A stretch of 64,000 nt of DNA from an uncultured Pseudomonadota bacterium (lineage in GTDB: Bacteria; Pseudomonadota; Gammaproteobacteria; Steroidobacterales; Steroidobacteraceae), in the NCBI GenBank assembly GCA_903879335.1, contig CAIRLC010000017.1, positions 62,001 through 126,000 of the forward strand. Direction: 5' to 3'. Each line of letters begins with the position of its first letter. Position 1 is the first letter of the stretch. Of the stretch, positions 1 through 9,495 are shown one piece after another. Position numbers and translations under genes: made by a program. Below the pieces are notes generated by a model. That model was not told the DNA's origin and did not search any database. It saw only the letters and a program-made list of their open reading frames with translations.

Positions 1-795
1 CCCGTCGATATGAAGCGGGCGATCGCGACATCGTGTGATATCTACTTCTACGGACTCGCGGAGGTGCTGGGCATCGACAAAGTACATGAGGCGATGACTG
101 GACTCGGCTTCGGCCGCTTGAGCGGCATCGATGTGGGCGGCGAAAAGCCAGGAATCATGCCGTCCCCGGCCTGGAAAATGGCCACGTACAAACAACAATG
201 GTACCCGGGCGAGACGGTCATTGTGGGTATCGGTCAAGGCTATCTGACGGCCACCCCGCTGCAACTCGCACATGCAGCGGCCATTGTCGCGGCACGAGGA
301 CACAATTGGCGCCCTCGGCTCGTGACCGCGGTGCGTGACTCCACAATCCAAACCATCCGAAAACTACCGCCGATTGAGGAGTCGATGGTTCCGCTGCGGG
401 ATCCGAGCCTTTGGGACACCGTCATTGAAGGAATGGAATTGGTGGCGCGTCCCGGGGGAACTGCGTCTTCGGCATTCGTCGGCGTGCCCTATCGCGTTGC
501 GGCTAAGACGGGCACCGCCCAGGTGTTTAGTCTCGGCCAAAACCAGAAGTACAACGCCGCGGCATTGGCAGAGCGACTGCGTGATCACGCTCTTTTTATC
601 GCCTTCGCGCCGGCCGAGGATCCTAAAATCGCGATCGCTGTACTGGTCGAAAACGGCGGTCATGGCGGCGCAGCTGCGGCTCCAATTGCGCGTCGCATCT
701 TTGACGCCTACCTGTTGGGCAAATTTGATCAGGCGCCCAAACCCGTGGCGCCACCGGCTGGCGCCACGATGGAAGACCTGGACGAGGTACATTGA
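1..795 (+). CDS. mrdA: Penicillin-binding protein 2, C-terminal part (cut by window start)
   Basis: C-terminal transpeptidase domain of the elongasome class B penicillin-binding protein, which cross-links peptidoglycan of the lateral wall in the periplasm. The frame is open from base 1, so the N-terminal part lies outside. The active-site S-x-D motif (SCD) is encoded at 31-39 and the KTGTAQ box near 505-522; both are the second and third motifs of PBP2, while the catalytic SxxK would be upstream. It is followed directly by rodA, its glycosyltransferase partner, whose start overlaps or abuts the stop. Identity is firm; only the length is unknown. Confidence 0.95.
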   Translation, partial: PVDMKRAIATSCDIYFYGLAEVLGIDKVHEAMTGLGFGRLSGIDVGGEKPGIMPSPAWKMATYKQQWYPGETVIVGIGQGYLTATPLQLAHAAAIVAARGHNWRPRLVTAVRDSTIQTIRKLPPIEESMVPLRDPSLWDTVIEGMELVARPGGTASSAFVGVPYRVAAKTGTAQVFSLGQNQKYNAAALAERLRDHALFIAFAPAEDPKIAIAVLVENGGHGGAAAAPIARRIFDAYLLGKFDQAPKPVAPPAGATMEDLDEVH

Positions 796-797
796 AC

Positions 798-1934
798 ATG
801 GAAACCACCCAGGAGATTCCACAGGTCCGGCGTAAGCGGATGTCTGCGGACGCAAGCCTCGTCAGGCAATTGCATATGGATGGTCCGTTACTGTCGATCC
901 TCGCGGCAGTGATCGCGTACGGTCTGTTTATTCTCTACAGCGCCACAGGTGAAAATTGGGGGCAATGGCTCAGCCAAGTGGTCCGCTTGGCGCTGGCGTT
1001 GGTGGCGATGATCGGTCTGGCGCAAATACCGCCAGGATGGCTCCGACGAGCGTCACCCATTCTGTACGGGATCGGACTCGTACTGTTGCTGCTTGTTGCC
1101 GTGCATGGAAGTGTCAGCAACGGAGCCCAACGCTGGCTTGATCTGAAGGTATTTAAATTCCAACCTTCAGAGATCATGAAGCTGGCCGTTCCAATGATGT
1201 GCGCTTGGTACCTTCATGCGCGCCCCTTACCTCCGTCTCTGCGAGACATAGGCATCGTGCTCGCTATTATCGTCGTGCCGGCAGCCTTGATCGCGAAGCA
1301 GCCTGATCTGGGTACTGCACTATTGGTCGCCTCATCGGGCATCCTAGTTTTATTTCTCGCAGGACTCTCTAACGCAGTCATTTCCATTGGCATTGCGGCC
1401 TTCGCTGCGGTCATTCCGATCGCATGGCATTTCATGCACGATTATCAGAAGCAACGCGTCATGATGTTTCTGGACCCTTCACAAGATCCTCTGGGTGCTG
1501 GATATCACAGCATCCAGTCACAAATCGCTATCGGCTCGGGTGGCCTTTTTGGCAAAGGATGGATGCATGGCAGCCAAGCGCAACTGGAATTCTTACCCGA
1601 ACGTTCAACAGATTTTATATTTGCGGTAGTCGGGGAAGAGCTTGGCTTATTAGGCCAATTGCTGCTGATCATCCTGTACTTGGCCGTGATCGGACGTTCA
1701 CTATTCCTCTCATCAGCCGCCCAAACCACCTATGCGCGTTTGGTCTGCGGTGGTTTTGCACTCACGTTCTTTGTCTACGCATTCGTCAACACCGGCATGG
1801 TGAGCGGTATCCTACCGGTCGTCGGCGTCCCCTTACCGCTGATCAGCTACGGCGGCACAGCCATGGTGACGCTACTGGCTAGTTTCGGCATCCTGATGTC
1901 CTTGAACGGTCATCGTCGCTTGGTGGGTAGTTAA
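798..1934 (+). CDS. mrdB: RodA, SEDS-family peptidoglycan polymerase
   Basis: 378-residue polytopic inner-membrane protein of the SEDS family, the lipid II glycosyltransferase of the rod complex working with PBP2. Hydrophobic segments run through the whole protein, and the long periplasmic loop with the GAGYHS..Q..IGSGG and FAVVGEELG signatures characteristic of RodA/FtsW is present about two thirds along. An in-frame TTG at 792 would add two residues, but the ATG at 798 is preferred. The TAA stop shares bases with the ATG of mltB (TAATG), suggesting translational coupling. Confidence 0.95.
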   Translation: METTQEIPQVRRKRMSADASLVRQLHMDGPLLSILAAVIAYGLFILYSATGENWGQWLSQVVRLALALVAMIGLAQIPPGWLRRASPILYGIGLVLLLLVAVHGSVSNGAQRWLDLKVFKFQPSEIMKLAVPMMCAWYLHARPLPPSLRDIGIVLAIIVVPAALIAKQPDLGTALLVASSGILVLFLAGLSNAVISIGIAAFAAVIPIAWHFMHDYQKQRVMMFLDPSQDPLGAGYHSIQSQIAIGSGGLFGKGWMHGSQAQLEFLPERSTDFIFAVVGEELGLLGQLLLIILYLAVIGRSLFLSSAAQTTYARLVCGGFALTFFVYAFVNTGMVSGILPVVGVPLPLISYGGTAMVTLLASFGILMSLNGHRRLVGS

Positions 1935-2923
1935 TGTCACGGGTCCTCTGGATGATTCTTGCGACCGTACTCTCATTGTCCGGATCACTGACTGCCTACG
2001 CCCTTGATCTTGAACGTCAAGATGTGCGCGAGTTTGTCGATGACGTCGTGAAGCGCGATCATTTGGATCGAGCGTGGGTGGAAAAGATCATCAGTTCCGC
2101 TGAGAGCAAGCAAGCCATCATCGACACGATGAAAAAACCTGCAGAACACGTGCTCCAATGGCACGAGTACCGCAAGATTTTCATGACTGCAGAACGCCTC
2201 AAACAAGGTCGGGAGTTTCTCAGCGAACACGGCCCTCTGCTCGCTGATGTCTCCACTCGAACCGGTGTACCAGCCGAAATTATCGCTGCTATTGTTGGGG
2301 TCGAAACCTCGTACGGTCGAAAGACCGGTCATTACCGAGTTCTCGATGCGCTAGCCACCTTGGGCTTTGACTACCCGCCGCGAGCCCCGTTTTTCCGGGC
2401 CGAGCTTGAGCAGTTTCTATTGATGTCCCGCGAAGTGGGCGTTGACCCTTTTAAAGCCACGGGATCCTACGCTGGCGCGATGGGTGCACCTCAATTTATG
2501 CCACGGAGCTACAGATCCTTCGCCCGTGACGGAGATCACGACGGAAAGATTGATCTTTGGAACAACTGGCGGGACATTGCTGAAAGCGTGGCGCATTATT
2601 TTGTTGCGCATGGCTGGCACAGAGACGAGGCCGTATTCATCAATGCTCGTCTTGAAGACCCTGACGTGGAAGGGCTACCCGGCAACAAAATAGACACGCT
2701 CATCGCACTTGGCGAACTCCAACGAAAAGGGGTGATGTTTGACAACCCGCTCGGCGCCGATGACAAAGGCCTGTTCATCGCATTGCGGGACGCGGACGCT
2801 CCGTTTTATCTCGTCGGTCTGCACAATTTCTATGTGATCACCAAGTACAACCATAGCCCCATGTACGCGTTGGCGGTCGCCGAACTCGCTGATGCGCTCC
2901 GGGAGCCGGTAGCCCACCCATGA
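1934..2923 (+). CDS. mltB: Lytic murein transglycosylase B
   Basis: 329 residues. Cleaves the glycan MurNAc-GlcNAc bond to give 1,6-anhydro ends. A Sec signal peptide covers about residues 1-23 and ends in AYA; there is no lipobox, so unlike E. coli MltB this form is probably soluble and periplasmic. The catalytic glutamate is E124 in the motif IVGVETSYG, followed by the family's GFDYPPRAPFF and GAMGAPQFMP stretches. Start overlaps the rodA stop and the stop overlaps the rlpA start, placing it in the elongasome operon. Confidence 0.93.
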   Translation: MSRVLWMILATVLSLSGSLTAYALDLERQDVREFVDDVVKRDHLDRAWVEKIISSAESKQAIIDTMKKPAEHVLQWHEYRKIFMTAERLKQGREFLSEHGPLLADVSTRTGVPAEIIAAIVGVETSYGRKTGHYRVLDALATLGFDYPPRAPFFRAELEQFLLMSREVGVDPFKATGSYAGAMGAPQFMPRSYRSFARDGDHDGKIDLWNNWRDIAESVAHYFVAHGWHRDEAVFINARLEDPDVEGLPGNKIDTLIALGELQRKGVMFDNPLGADDKGLFIALRDADAPFYLVGLHNFYVITKYNHSPMYALAVAELADALREPVAHP

Positions 2924-3780
2924 GGGGGCTCAGGTGGCTATTAGTCTGGGTTTTGCTCGGGATATCAGCCTGCGCCCACATGCCAGAGCGCCGACCGGCG
3001 GCACCATCGTCAACTGAACCGCAAAGGCCCGAGGGAGCACAGCCCGCGGCGACACCGGCCGCCGGTAGCCGGCCATCAACACCCAGTCGACCAAGCGATG
3101 CAGAACTGCTCGCGCTGCCGGACGCCATTCCTCGATCTGAACCGCCCGCGACACTGGGTAATCCCGCGTTTTACGAAGTCTACGGTCAACGGTACAAAGT
3201 CCTTGCAAGCGCCCACGGGTATACCGAACGAGGGGTCGCCTCTTGGTACGGACCAGACTTTCATGGAATCGCGACATCAACGGGCGAGCCGTACGACATG
3301 TACGGCATGACTGCAGCGCACAAAACCCTGCCGTTACCGGCTTATGTACGGGTCACCAACCTCAGAAACGGCCGTTCTATTGTCGTTCGAGTCAATGACC
3401 GAGGGCCCTTCAAAGCTAATCGAATCATTGACTTGTCCTACGCGGCAGCCCTCAAACTCGACATGATTCGTGAGGGAACTACGCTGGTACAGGTGCAGGC
3501 GGAAGATCCGGACGGGGATTACCTGGATGACGGGGCGGCCACAACGGCGGCCCTGTACGCGCAGGTTGGCGCATTCACGGTCGTCGCCAATGCACGCCGG
3601 CTGCAAGAACGGTTGTTGGCGGCCGGTATTGACGCCGTCAATATCAAAAGTGACCTTTCGGGCGCCACACCCATGCACCGAGTCCGCGTGGGCCCCATTC
3701 GTTCCGTCGAGGCATACGACGCACTCGTGGAGCGACTGCGCCAACTGGGCGTTCCGAAGGTCGTGCTCGCTCCAAACTGA
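2920..3780 (+). CDS. rlpA: RlpA, septal ring lytic transglycosylase lipoprotein
   Basis: 286 residues. N-terminal lipoprotein signal with lipobox ISAC (lipidated Cys18), a proline/alanine-rich linker to about residue 80, a double-psi beta-barrel domain around 100-170 containing GVASWYGPDFHG and the catalytic-region NDRGPF, and a C-terminal SPOR domain (about 207-284) that binds denuded glycan strands at the septum. RlpA of Pseudomonas cleaves peptide-free glycans; the same activity is inferred here. Overlaps mltB by 4 bp. Confidence 0.93.
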   Translation: MRGLRWLLVWVLLGISACAHMPERRPAAPSSTEPQRPEGAQPAATPAAGSRPSTPSRPSDAELLALPDAIPRSEPPATLGNPAFYEVYGQRYKVLASAHGYTERGVASWYGPDFHGIATSTGEPYDMYGMTAAHKTLPLPAYVRVTNLRNGRSIVVRVNDRGPFKANRIIDLSYAAALKLDMIREGTTLVQVQAEDPDGDYLDDGAATTAALYAQVGAFTVVANARRLQERLLAAGIDAVNIKSDLSGATPMHRVRVGPIRSVEAYDALVERLRQLGVPKVVLAPN

Positions 3781-3834
3781 TGGGAGCCGTAGAATCAACG
3801 CTTATCCCCGAATGGATCAGGCTCAGGCAGTTTC

Positions 3835-4974
3835 ATGATGAAGCAATCCGCACTATTGATGTTTCTGGCTACGGCCTTGGCATTCTCCTCGCTGTCTTCA
3901 GCCTCCACCGCTGTCCCACCGCCACCTGCCGTACCGGCCAAAGGCTATGTCGTCGTTGACGCGTTCAGCGGTCGAATTCTTGTCGGCCAAAATGACACTG
4001 AGCGCCTTGAGCCGGCAAGCCTTACAAAGTTGATGACGGCCTATGTCGTTTTCCATGCACTTGAAGATGGCAAATTGCACCTAGATCAGGAACTACCAAT
4101 CTCCGAGCACGCTTGGAAGGCCGAGGGCTCACGAACCTTCCTGAATGTGGGCAGTCGAGTACGCGTGGACACCTTGATCCAAGGGATGATCGTGCAGTCA
4201 GGCAATGACGCGACGATCGCATTGGCTGAAGCAGTAGGCGGGTCTGAAGCCACCTTTGCGACGTTGATGAATCAGTATGCTCAGCGCATCGGCCTGAGCG
4301 GTTCACACTGGATGAATGCACCCGGCCTGCCGGACCCGCAGCACTACACCACCGCGCGCGACATAGCGACCTTGAGCGCCGCGCTAATCCGGGAATTTCC
4401 GCAGTACTACAAGTGGTATTCGCAACGTTCATTCACGTACAACAACATCACGCAGCAGAACCGTAATGGGCTATTGGAGCGCGACCCAACGGTGGACGGG
4501 ATCAAAACCGGACACACCGATGCGGCGGGCTATTGCCTAGCTGCATCTGCGCTTCGCGATGGCATGCGGCTGGTTTCCGTGGTCATGGGGACAGCAAGCC
4601 CGAAGGCTCGCGAGGATGCGAGCGCCACGCTACTAGGCTACGGCTTCAATTTTTACGAAACGAAAAAGCTGTACTCCGCCGGAAAAGCGATTTCGACGGT
4701 GCACGTATACAAAGTTGGCGATCCCGTCTCGGTGATCGTCAGGAACGACGTTTACGCCACAGCCGCTCGCGGTGAATTAGTCGGTGTGCGCTCAAGCGTG
4801 ACCTTGAATCCACGACTCGTGGCTCCGCTGTCGGCTACCACGCCCATCGGCCGCCTGAAAGTGATGTTAGGCGATACAGTCATCAGTGATGTCCCGGTGT
4901 ACCCGAATGGCGCAATCGAGCAGGGTAATATTTTCCGCCGCGCCATCGATACAACTCGACTCTGGTTCCACTAA
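3835..4974 (+). CDS. dacA: D-alanyl-D-alanine carboxypeptidase (PBP5/6 type)
   Basis: 379 residues, a low-molecular-weight class C penicillin-binding protein that trims the terminal D-Ala from pentapeptide stems. Signal peptide to about residue 25. Motifs are complete: S62-L-T-K65, S122-G-N124 and K224-T-G. A C-terminal beta-rich PBP5_C domain and a final segment with an amphipathic character (RRAIDTTRLWFH) fit membrane anchoring. Two adjacent ATGs (3835 and 3838) are possible starts. The stop overlaps the dat start by one base. dacA versus dacC cannot be separated from sequence. Confidence 0.93.
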   Translation: MMKQSALLMFLATALAFSSLSSASTAVPPPPAVPAKGYVVVDAFSGRILVGQNDTERLEPASLTKLMTAYVVFHALEDGKLHLDQELPISEHAWKAEGSRTFLNVGSRVRVDTLIQGMIVQSGNDATIALAEAVGGSEATFATLMNQYAQRIGLSGSHWMNAPGLPDPQHYTTARDIATLSAALIREFPQYYKWYSQRSFTYNNITQQNRNGLLERDPTVDGIKTGHTDAAGYCLAASALRDGMRLVSVVMGTASPKAREDASATLLGYGFNFYETKKLYSAGKAISTVHVYKVGDPVSVIVRNDVYATAARGELVGVRSSVTLNPRLVAPLSATTPIGRLKVMLGDTVISDVPVYPNGAIEQGNIFRRAIDTTRLWFH

Positions 4975-5858
4975 TGGCCGCACCGCTTCCAATCGCATGG
5001 CTCAATGGCGAGTTCGTCGCGCTAGCGGAGGCGCGGATCTCTCCTCTTGATCGAGGCTTTTTATTTGCCGATGCGGTTTACGAGGTGTTGCCGGTCTACA
5101 ACGGCCGTCCTTTCCTGTTTAACGCTCACATCGGACGCCTCGAGCGGAGTCTCAACGCTTTAGGGATGGAGACCCCACTGACACGCGCCGAGTGGGCAAC
5201 GTTATTGACTGAATTGATTCGGCGGAATGGTCCCGGCGACCAATATGTCTACATCCAAGTGTCGAGAGGAGCTGAATTCGGGCGCAATCACGCGCCGAAT
5301 CCCGCACTGTCGCCAACCATTTTTCTGATGTCCTCTCCACTGAGTGCCCTTGATGAAGCGGTGAGAAAATGCGGGGTCGATGCAGTCACCGTTCCAGACG
5401 AAAGATGGGCCCGCTGCGACATCAAAAGCACATCGCTGCTGCCAAATATTCTCGCCAAGGGCGCTGCCGCGCGCGCAGGTGCGACCGAAGCGATTTTGTT
5501 GGCCGAGGGGCACTTGCGTGAAGGATCGTCCAGCGCCGTATTAACCGTGCGCAACGGCGTCATTTATGCCCCACCAGAAGGCAACGAGATTCTCCCTAGC
5601 ACCACGCGCGCGCTGGCACTCGAACTGGCCCGGCGGCTGGATATTGCAATTCGTTTGGAACCCGTAGCGGAATCTGACTTGCGGTCCGCCGATGAAATCA
5701 TGCTGGGCTTTGCCACGCGTGGTGTTTTACCCGTCTGCAGACTGGATGGCCAACCCGTTGGCCGCGGCGAGCCCGGGCCGATTTGGACTCAGCTTCAAAC
5801 TGCTTTCGAAGGCTATCGCGCCGCGGTACAACCTCTGCCGATTCACCTGGAAGCATGA
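4974..5858 (+). CDS. dat: D-alanine/D-amino acid transaminase (class IV PLP enzyme)
   Basis: 294 residues of fold-type IV aminotransferase. The N-terminal LNGEFV..EARISPLDRGFLFADAVYEVLPVY pattern and the PLP lysine K151 in DIKSTSLLPN are typical of D-amino acid transaminases rather than branched-chain enzymes. It would interconvert D-alanine and D-glutamate via pyruvate and 2-oxoglutarate. Its position directly after the DD-carboxypeptidase, which releases D-Ala, suggests recycling of the freed D-amino acid. Overlaps ybeD by ATGA. Confidence 0.85.
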   Translation: MAAPLPIAWLNGEFVALAEARISPLDRGFLFADAVYEVLPVYNGRPFLFNAHIGRLERSLNALGMETPLTRAEWATLLTELIRRNGPGDQYVYIQVSRGAEFGRNHAPNPALSPTIFLMSSPLSALDEAVRKCGVDAVTVPDERWARCDIKSTSLLPNILAKGAAARAGATEAILLAEGHLREGSSSAVLTVRNGVIYAPPEGNEILPSTTRALALELARRLDIAIRLEPVAESDLRSADEIMLGFATRGVLPVCRLDGQPVGRGEPGPIWTQLQTAFEGYRAAVQPLPIHLEA

Positions 5859-6124
5859 CCATGGCTGACGAATCACTGATCGAGTTTCCCTGTCAGCTGC
5901 CCATTAAAGTCATGGGCAGAAATACACCCGAGTTTCGTGATCGTATGCTTGCAGCGGTCCGCTCGGAACTCAATGAAGTTGACGATAACGATGTCAGCAT
6001 TCGCCTCAGCCGCGACGAGCGCTTCGCGTCTTTGACCATCACGGTTTATGTTCAGAACCACGATGAATTGCGGCGCGCCTACGGCGCGATGCACGCAACG
6101 GGCTTAGTGCTGTACGCCCTTTAG
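5855..6124 (+). CDS. ybeD: YbeD family protein (DUF493)
   Basis: 89 residues, the usual length of the family, a small ferredoxin-like fold with an ACT-like arrangement. The core [12 protein letters not shown] and the terminal GLVLYAL are diagnostic. YbeD sits between dacA and lipB in E. coli as well, but its molecular role is not established. The ATG at 5855 overlaps the dat stop (ATGA) and is chosen as start; a second ATG lies at 5861. The stop overlaps the end of convergent lipB. Confidence 0.9.
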   Translation: MTMADESLIEFPCQLPIKVMGRNTPEFRDRMLAAVRSELNEVDDNDVSIRLSRDERFASLTITVYVQNHDELRRAYGAMHATGLVLYAL

Positions 6125-6762
6125 TGACGCTCATTCGCCCAATCAGGGTACTCAGACAGCTTTAGTGTTCGCGCTAAATGCGGCAACAGTCGATGGGCGA
6201 CGTCACGGGTATTCGTCGCTAGACCCAAGCGCCCAAGGTCTGTGACTTCAAGCCCGGCATATCCGCACGGGTCAATGCGCAAGAATGGCTCAAGATCCAT
6301 AGCGACGTTTAAGGCAATCCCATGGTAACTGGCGCCACGACGAATCCGCAGGCCGATACTCGCCAACTTACGTTCCGCCACATAGACGCCGGGCGCCTCG
6401 GCCCTTGGGTAGGCCGCGACGCCAAACTCTGCAACGCAATCGACAATTGCGGTTTCCAAAGCGGTCACCAACGCGCGCACTCCGAGTCCAAGTCGCCGCA
6501 CGTCGATTAAGGGATAAACCACAAGCTGGCCCGGCCCGTGGTAAGTCACTTGGCCACCGCGATCAATGCGCACCACAGGAATGTCACCGGCCGTCCGCAC
6601 GTGCTCATCACGTCCGGCGAGCCCAAGCGTGTAGACGGGTGGATGCTCGAGAAACCATAGCTCATCTGGGGTTTCTGGGCTACGTTCCTCGGTCAAGCGC
6701 TGCATCGCCCGCCAGGTCGGCTCGTAAGCAACGCAACCCAGCCAGCGCGCGAGGGGTTTCAC
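6121..6762 (-). CDS. lipB: Octanoyl-ACP:protein N-octanoyltransferase
   Basis: 213 residues. Transfers octanoate from ACP to the lipoyl domains of 2-oxoacid dehydrogenases and GcvH. The motifs [17 protein letters not shown], the lysine of [12 protein letters not shown] and the acyl-accepting cysteine in [14 protein letters not shown] are all visible. It lies downstream of lipA with a 4-bp overlap, so the two steps of lipoate synthesis are co-transcribed. Convergent with ybeD, sharing 4 bp. Confidence 0.95.
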   Translation of the reverse strand: MKPLARWLGCVAYEPTWRAMQRLTEERSPETPDELWFLEHPPVYTLGLAGRDEHVRTAGDIPVVRIDRGGQVTYHGPGQLVVYPLIDVRRLGLGVRALVTALETAIVDCVAEFGVAAYPRAEAPGVYVAERKLASIGLRIRRGASYHGIALNVAMDLEPFLRIDPCGYAGLEVTDLGRLGLATNTRDVAHRLLPHLARTLKLSEYPDWANERH

Positions 6763-7760
6763 TCGAGCCCAGCGTTATTACGTTCAAGCGCACGTTCGGC
6801 CCGGTAACTCGATCGAACCAACGGTCCGGCGACACATTCTAAGAAGCCAAGCCCCAAGGCAAACTCACGTAATGCACGAAATTCTTCTGGACTAACGAAG
6901 CGCTCGACCGGGAGATGATTCGGCGTTGGGCGCAAATATTGACCGAGCGTCACAATATCTACGGAGGCAGAACGCAGATCGCGCAAACACTCTTCAATCT
7001 CGTCATTCGTCTCGCCTAATCCAAGCATAAGGCTAGACTTAACCAAAACGGATTCTCTGTGTCGTTTGGCTTCTGCCAACACAGATAGCGTGCGTTCGTA
7101 GCCGGCGCGTGGGTCACGAACCGGATGCGTCAATCGCCTGACCGTCTCCACATTTTGTGCGAATACTTCAAGGCCGCTATCGACAACCGTATGGACGGCG
7201 GAAAAATCACCCTGGAAATCAGGTGTCAGCGCTTCGACGGCGGTATCCGGACTGACCGTTTTGATCGCTCGAACGGCGGCCGCAAAATGCTCTGCGCCAC
7301 CATCATCCAAGTCGTCTCTATTGACCGAGGTCAAGACCACGTAGCGCAGTCCCATGAGTTCAACCGTGCGGGCCACATTGGCCGGCTCGTCCGGGTCCAA
7401 CCAACCTCGAGGATTACCTGTGTCGACAGAGCAGAAGCGACAAGCGCGCGTGCACACCGCGCCCATCAACATCACTGTCGCGGTACCCACGTTCCAACAT
7501 TCGCCGATATTGGGGCACTTGGCTTCTTCACAGACCGTCGAGAGCCGATGCTCACGCACGATCCCTCGAACCTCATCAAAGCGCGTACCGGACGGCATCT
7601 TCGCGCGCAGCCACGCCGGTTTGCGCCCGACGACAAGTGGCTCTGCGGCCGTACTGGCAGCCGCTTTGATTCCGTCACGAATCGCCGTGAAACCCTGGTG
7701 TGTCTGGTACTTCTCGCCGCTTTTAGCAGTGACTAGAGGAATGCCCTTGAACTCAGACAA
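6759..7760 (-). CDS. lipA: Lipoyl synthase (radical SAM)
   Basis: 333 residues. Inserts two sulfurs into protein-bound octanoyl groups. The auxiliary cluster cysteines C77, C82 and C88 ([12 protein letters not shown]) and the radical SAM cluster C103, C107, C110 (CTRACRFC) are intact, and the C-terminal RSSYRAE that supplies the serine ligand is present. Cytosolic, oxygen-sensitive. Lipoylated GcvH would be required by the glycine cleavage system that could consume the glycine made from betaine elsewhere in this window. Confidence 0.97.
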   Translation of the reverse strand: MSEFKGIPLVTAKSGEKYQTHQGFTAIRDGIKAAASTAAEPLVVGRKPAWLRAKMPSGTRFDEVRGIVREHRLSTVCEEAKCPNIGECWNVGTATVMLMGAVCTRACRFCSVDTGNPRGWLDPDEPANVARTVELMGLRYVVLTSVNRDDLDDGGAEHFAAAVRAIKTVSPDTAVEALTPDFQGDFSAVHTVVDSGLEVFAQNVETVRRLTHPVRDPRAGYERTLSVLAEAKRHRESVLVKSSLMLGLGETNDEIEECLRDLRSASVDIVTLGQYLRPTPNHLPVERFVSPEEFRALREFALGLGFLECVAGPLVRSSYRAERALERNNAGLE

Positions 7761-7792
7761 TGTCAGAACCTCAAAATGGTTATTGCGCGAGT

Positions 7793-8458
7793 CTACGCCA
7801 ATGCAGCGTCTAGAGCCGCCAGACGCTCTGGCGTACCGACATCAACCCAGGCCTGCGTCGACACTTCCGCAGTCACCCAACCGGCGCTAGACGCACGATC
7901 CAAGATCGGTCTTAGCGCGCGGCGTCCTGGAGACAGTTGGGAGAATAACGCCGGGTCATACACCCCAATCCCACTGAATGTGTAGCGTTTTGGGCCTATT
8001 GAGCGCAACTCGCCACATTCAAGACCAAAGTCGCCGCCCGGATGCTGCGGCGGATTCGCTACGAGCATCAGGTGGGCCAGTCGCCCGGCCGGGAGCTGGC
8101 GCGGAAAGGGGATCGTCGTCCAGACGTCGCCATTGATAACCAAAAAGGGTTCGTCACCGAAGTAGGAGAGCGCATTGCGGATTCCACCGGCGGTCTCGAA
8201 GGGCTCTGGCCCCTCATCAAACCATTGAATCTGAACGCCATAGTCCAAACCGTCGCCCAACGCGGCATGCAACTGCGACGCCAGCCATGAGGTGTTGATC
8301 GCGACTTCCCGAATGCCATTCTGGGCTAGCCGCTCTAAATGCCAAGCAATCAGCGGCTTGCCGCCGACCGACAGCAATGGCTTTGGCGTCGCCAGCGTCA
8401 ACGGTCGCATGCGTTCACCACGACCGGCAGCAAGCACTAAGGCGCGGCGCAGCGTCAC
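7793..8458 (-). CDS. murU: MurNAc-1-phosphate uridylyltransferase
   Basis: 221 residues, a Rossmann-type nucleotidyltransferase. The N-terminal [13 protein letters not shown] with downstream TPKPLL is the sugar-nucleotide pyrophosphorylase signature. The pairing with an upstream anomeric sugar kinase gene (4-bp overlap) is the MurU/AmgK arrangement known from Pseudomonas, which turns recycled MurNAc into UDP-MurNAc and bypasses de novo MurA synthesis, giving intrinsic fosfomycin tolerance. Without the neighbour it could only be called a mannose-1-phosphate guanylyltransferase-like protein. Confidence 0.88.
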   Translation of the reverse strand: MTLRRALVLAAGRGERMRPLTLATPKPLLSVGGKPLIAWHLERLAQNGIREVAINTSWLASQLHAALGDGLDYGVQIQWFDEGPEPFETAGGIRNALSYFGDEPFLVINGDVWTTIPFPRQLPAGRLAHLMLVANPPQHPGGDFGLECGELRSIGPKRYTFSGIGVYDPALFSQLSPGRRALRPILDRASSAGWVTAEVSTQAWVDVGTPERLAALDAALA

Positions 8459-9495
8459 GTAAGCCCTAAACCCTGCTGCGCAGTATCAAATCGGTGCACG
8501 ACCTCCTCGCGTAGGAACTGGTCCAGCTCCGCCAGTTCCGAATACTTTGCGGTCACCGCCAGCACATAACGCAGGACAAGCGGCAAATCGGACAAATACC
8601 CTCCTTTGCCGTCTCGGTACCACAATCGCGCAAAAATGCCGAGAACCTTGATATGCCGCTGCAAGCCCATGTAATCAAACCAGCGCTGAAATCGCTGCGC
8701 GTCGTTAACGGGCCATCCTGCGGCAAGCAACCGCAGTCGGTGCTCCTCCGCCCATGTCAGGACCTGATCCTCATGCCAAGCGACGTAACAATCTTTGTAG
8801 AGCGACACGAGGTCGTACGTGACAGGCCCACGCACGGCGTCCTGAAAGTCAATCACGCCAACGCCGCCAGCGGCGGTCACCATCAGGTTCCTGGAGTGGT
8901 AGTCGCGATGGACAAAGGCCTGTGGCTGTTCTAAGGCCGACTGAACCAAGACCGCTTCCGCGCGATCCAGGATCGCACGAACCGTGTCCGTCGGGCCCAT
9001 TGCCAAATGACGGTGCAAGAACCACTCCGGAAACAACGACATCTCACGGCGCAGCAGCGCCTCGTCGTAACGGGGCAAGTGGAGTGCGGCGTCCTGACCG
9101 CGGAGCTGCATCGTCAACAGCGCCGCCGCCGCCGGCGCATAAGCGGCTTTGGGTTCAGCACCCTGCTGCAGCGTCGACAGCAGATGCGTCGAGCCCAAAT
9201 CCGACAACACGAGAAAACCGCGCGTTAGGTCCGCATTGCGGATCACGGGGACCGGCACGCCGATCTGCGCCAAGGCTTGCGCGACCCGCACGAAAGGCGC
9301 GGAATCTTCCCGATCTGGTGGCGCATCCATCGCGATCCAGGTCGTATCACCCACGTTGACGCGAAAATAACGGCGGAAGCTGGCATCAGCCGACGCTGGA
9401 GCAATGGCATCCATCGGCAACTGGAGCTCAACCTGCAACCAGTGTCTTAACTGGTCAAGGCGCAGATCAATGGGGGATTGAGTGTCTGTATGCAT
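8455..9495 (-). CDS. amgK: Anomeric MurNAc/GlcNAc kinase
   Basis: 346 residues with an aminoglycoside phosphotransferase/choline kinase fold. The catalytic loop HRDYHSRNLMV and metal-binding IDFQDAVRGPVTYDLVSL are clear. In Pseudomonas this protein phosphorylates recycled MurNAc at C1 for MurU. The gene starts at 9495, only a few bases into the coding sequence of divergent lptD, so the promoters of each must lie inside the other gene or be very compact. Confidence 0.88.
   Translation of the reverse strand: MHTDTQSPIDLRLDQLRHWLQVELQLPMDAIAPASADASFRRYFRVNVGDTTWIAMDAPPDREDSAPFVRVAQALAQIGVPVPVIRNADLTRGFLVLSDLGSTHLLSTLQQGAEPKAAYAPAAAALLTMQLRGQDAALHLPRYDEALLRREMSLFPEWFLHRHLAMGPTDTVRAILDRAEAVLVQSALEQPQAFVHRDYHSRNLMVTAAGGVGVIDFQDAVRGPVTYDLVSLYKDCYVAWHEDQVLTWAEEHRLRLLAAGWPVNDAQRFQRWFDYMGLQRHIKVLGIFARLWYRDGKGGYLSDLPLVLRYVLAVTAKYSELAELDQFLREEVVHRFDTAQQGLGLT

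Noticed and set aside
364-855. 163-codon minus-strand frame
   Set aside because: Antisense to mrdA, no motif, no start signal.
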